Shown one piece after another: positions 5,928 through 7,591 of a stretch of 7,591 nt of DNA (the stretch's first letter is position 1; each line of letters opens with the position of its first letter). Origin of the DNA: Alphaproteobacteria bacterium MarineAlpha9_Bin7. Its GTDB lineage: Bacteria; Pseudomonadota; Alphaproteobacteria; UBA7887. The notes under the pieces are model-generated. The model had not been told where the DNA came from and did not search any database. It worked only from the letters and a program-made list of their open reading frames with translations. The position numbers and the translations under genes were made by a program. The stretch lies in the NCBI GenBank assembly GCA_002938115.1, contig PTKD01000094.1, positions 1-7,591 of the forward strand, given 5' to 3'.

Positions 5928-7586
5928 TTAGTACTCTGCTGCCCGGCCTTTAATCGCAAATAAACCGCGCGGCCTTTTCTGAATAAATAAAATAATAAAA
6001 ACCAGTACCAATATTTTACCAAGCACCGCCCCTGCATATGGCTCTAATATTTTATTGACTACACCAAGACTCATTGCACCGACTAACGTGCCCCACAAAT
6101 TTCCGACCCCGCCGAACACCACTACCATAAAGGAGTCTATGATGTAGGCTTGCCCCAGGTTTGGGCTAACATTGTCAATTTGACTAAGAGCAACGCCAGC
6201 CATTCCCGCAATTCCGCAACCCAGGCCAAACGTTAGCGCGTCTATCCGTCCCGTCTTGATGCCCATTGCACCGGCCATACTGCGATTTTGGGTCACGGCT
6301 CGCATGCGTAGGCCAAAAGTCGTGTGGCGAAGCGCCAACAACAAAGTCGCCAGGACAATGATGCTGAACAGTATTATGTATATGCGGTTGTAGGGAAGCA
6401 CGATTCCCCCGCTAAAATCGATTGCGCCCATCATCCAGCTCGGGGCGCCAACCTCACGATTTGTTGGCCCAAAGATGGTACGAACGAGCTGTTGTAGAAT
6501 TAGACTTAGGCCCCAGGTAGCCAGCAGTGTTTCAAGCGGCCGACCGTAGAGAAAGCGAATAATGCTCCTTTCAATGCAAATGCCAGCGAGTCCCGACACT
6601 AGAAAGGCCATTGGGATGGCTATCAGTAGTGAGAAGTCAAATCCCCCAGGCAAATAGTTACGAAATAATTCTTGAACGATGAACGTGGTGTATGCCCCCA
6701 GCATCACCATCTCGCCGTGTGCCATGTTGATTACGCCCATTACTCCGAAGGTGATCGCAAGACCAATGGCCGCAAGCAAAAGGACCGATCCTAGACTTAT
6801 TCCGTGAAAGAGAATTTCAATTATTCCGTACAGCCGCAGTTTGCTCTCGATACTTTCAAGTGCGATTTTAGCGGCAGCGCGAACGTCGTCGTCTTGATCA
6901 TGGAATTCCCCCGAATCATCTTGCGAGACGATCGCTGATAACAAAGACCGCACTTCAGGTTCAACAAACGATTTAAGGAAAGTGATTGCCGCCATTCGTG
7001 TCTCAACGGGATTTTCTGGACCAAGGTCTGTAGCAGCGAGTGCTTTGGCCATCGCTGAGTGGACTTTAGCGTTTGCTTCCTGTTCTAAAGCCGTTCTTAG
7101 GATTGATGCATTTTTAATACTGGGCTTTTGGAAAAGCGTCCGAGCAGCTTTCAGTCGTTTAGCAGGGTCTGGGCTCAAAAGAGTCAACCGACCAAGCTCG
7201 CTGCGAATTATTTTACGCAATCGGTTATTAACACGGATTTTTTTGATTTCGCGCTTGGAAACTTCGCCAATTTCAGTCAACTCAAGAGGATCAAACAACA
7301 AATAAATTTTGTCGCGTTTGTCGGCAACCACAACCTTACCGTCGTCTTTTCGTGTATAAAGACGTCCTTCAAGAAGCATTTCGAGGAGCGTTTCTGCCTC
7401 GTCTTTTCCACTTTGCGCGAGCGCCTCGACGGCGGCAGCTTTCTCATCAAAGCCTTTTACCGTTAAAGCGTTTATTAAGCGTGTTAGGTCCGAAGCATCC
7501 TGGCCTAGGCCGCTTACTGGACTTGTCACTATCAATAGTACAGAAAAAATAACGCCGACTATGGCGGTTTTGTGCCCTGACGACAT
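5928..7586 (-). CDS. urtB: Urea ABC transporter permease UrtB with N-terminal secreted domain
   Basis: A 552-residue protein in two parts. Residues 1 to about 27 look like a signal peptide (basic MSSGHK, hydrophobic 9-21, then SPVSGLG). Residues about 30-252 are hydrophilic and mostly helical, with HEAT-like helix pairs (for example PAKRLKAARTLFQ and DDDVRAAAKIALESIE), and should lie in the periplasm. Residues about 255-538 are a LivH/UrtB permease, starting at IIEILFHGISLGSVLLLAA, with INMAHGEMVMLGAY (286-299), the cytoplasmic loop RAVTQNRSMAGAMGI (429-443) and VFGGVGNLWGTLVGA (490-504). I recall that proteobacterial UrtB proteins often carry such an extension, while cyanobacterial ones are about 300 residues. 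The ATG at 7586 is supported by the signal peptide; only 5 nt of upstream sequence are visible, so its ribosome binding site cannot be judged. UrtB pairs with UrtC; urtA is expected upstream. Confidence 0.94.
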   Translation of the reverse strand: MSSGHKTAIVGVIFSVLLIVTSPVSGLGQDASDLTRLINALTVKGFDEKAAAVEALAQSGKDEAETLLEMLLEGRLYTRKDDGKVVVADKRDKIYLLFDPLELTEIGEVSKREIKKIRVNNRLRKIIRSELGRLTLLSPDPAKRLKAARTLFQKPSIKNASILRTALEQEANAKVHSAMAKALAATDLGPENPVETRMAAITFLKSFVEPEVRSLLSAIVSQDDSGEFHDQDDDVRAAAKIALESIESKLRLYGIIEILFHGISLGSVLLLAAIGLAITFGVMGVINMAHGEMVMLGAYTTFIVQELFRNYLPGGFDFSLLIAIPMAFLVSGLAGICIERSIIRFLYGRPLETLLATWGLSLILQQLVRTIFGPTNREVGAPSWMMGAIDFSGGIVLPYNRIYIILFSIIVLATLLLALRHTTFGLRMRAVTQNRSMAGAMGIKTGRIDALTFGLGCGIAGMAGVALSQIDNVSPNLGQAYIIDSFMVVVFGGVGNLWGTLVGAMSLGVVNKILEPYAGAVLGKILVLVFIILFIQKRPRGLFAIKGRAAEY

Positions 7587-7591
7587 AGCTT

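Larger units (their letters stand above)
1..7591 (-). other. Urea uptake and urease operon segment
   Basis: All genes share one strand, with junctions urtB-3 nt-urtC, urtC/urtD overlap 4 nt, urtD/urtE overlap 1 nt, urtE/ureD overlap 35 nt, ureD-16 nt-ureAB, ureAB-3 nt-ureC and ureC-10 nt-ureE. No intergenic space is long enough for a promoter plus leader, and no terminator-like stem with a U-tract is seen. I infer one transcript that begins upstream of the window, probably before urtA, and continues past position 1. Regulatory sites (for example NtrC/sigma-54 or urea-responsive sites) would lie outside, so regulation cannot be read here. Confidence 0.8.

Noticed and set aside
7128..7552. Plus-strand open frames opposite the UrtB N-terminal domain, which might suggest that this region is a separate gene.
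   Set aside because: The minus-strand frame is continuous from a clear signal peptide through the helical domain into the permease, so the plus-strand frames are shadows.
1..7591. A search for an unprecedented system: mobile elements, CRISPR-like repeats, tRNA/ncRNA, phage or defence genes.
   Set aside because: No direct repeats, inverted terminal repeats, structured RNA-like blocks or foreign genes were seen; coding sequence for known urea genes fills essentially the whole window.

Overview
The window is one dense, single-strand block of seven complete genes and the start of an eighth. All read on the minus strand, so transcription runs from high to low coordinates. It is a urea uptake and breakdown cluster with gene order urtB - urtC - urtD - urtE - ureD - ureAB (fused gamma+beta) - ureC - ureE (5' end only). 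All gene identities come from reading the translated proteins; no database search was possible.

Region by region: 7586-3293 holds four components of a urea-type ABC importer, two permeases (UrtB with a long secreted N-terminal domain, and UrtC) and two ATPases (UrtD, UrtE). The solute-binding protein UrtA is not in the window and would be expected just upstream of urtB, beyond position 7591. 3327-72 holds the accessory protein UreD, the fused UreA-UreB subunit and the catalytic subunit UreC with all expected nickel ligands. 61-1 is the first 20 codons of a probable ureE; ureF and ureG would be expected beyond position 1.

The genes work together. UrtBCDE (with UrtA) would import urea at low concentration, and urease would hydrolyse it in the cytoplasm to ammonia and carbamate/CO2. 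UreD and UreE, with the unseen UreF and UreG, would load nickel into UreC. Junctions are extremely tight (overlaps of 35, 4 and 1 nt; gaps of 3, 3, 10 and 16 nt), which suggests one polycistronic mRNA with translational coupling. There is no internal room for a promoter between genes, no recognisable terminator, and no gene-free stretch longer than 16 nt.

Organism: a Gram-negative bacterium, most likely a proteobacterium. The UrtB secreted domain, the transporter and urease genes joined in one run, and the protein sequences fit Alphaproteobacteria best in my judgement, possibly a free-living aquatic lineage given the moderate, non-GC-rich base composition. This placement is an inference of low to moderate confidence. 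I found no mobile element, CRISPR, RNA gene or clearly unprecedented system. The points worth a second look are the fused UreAB, the TTG-started ureD overlapping urtE, non-consensus residues in UreD, the UrtB N-terminal domain, and a small hairpin over the ureE ribosome binding site.
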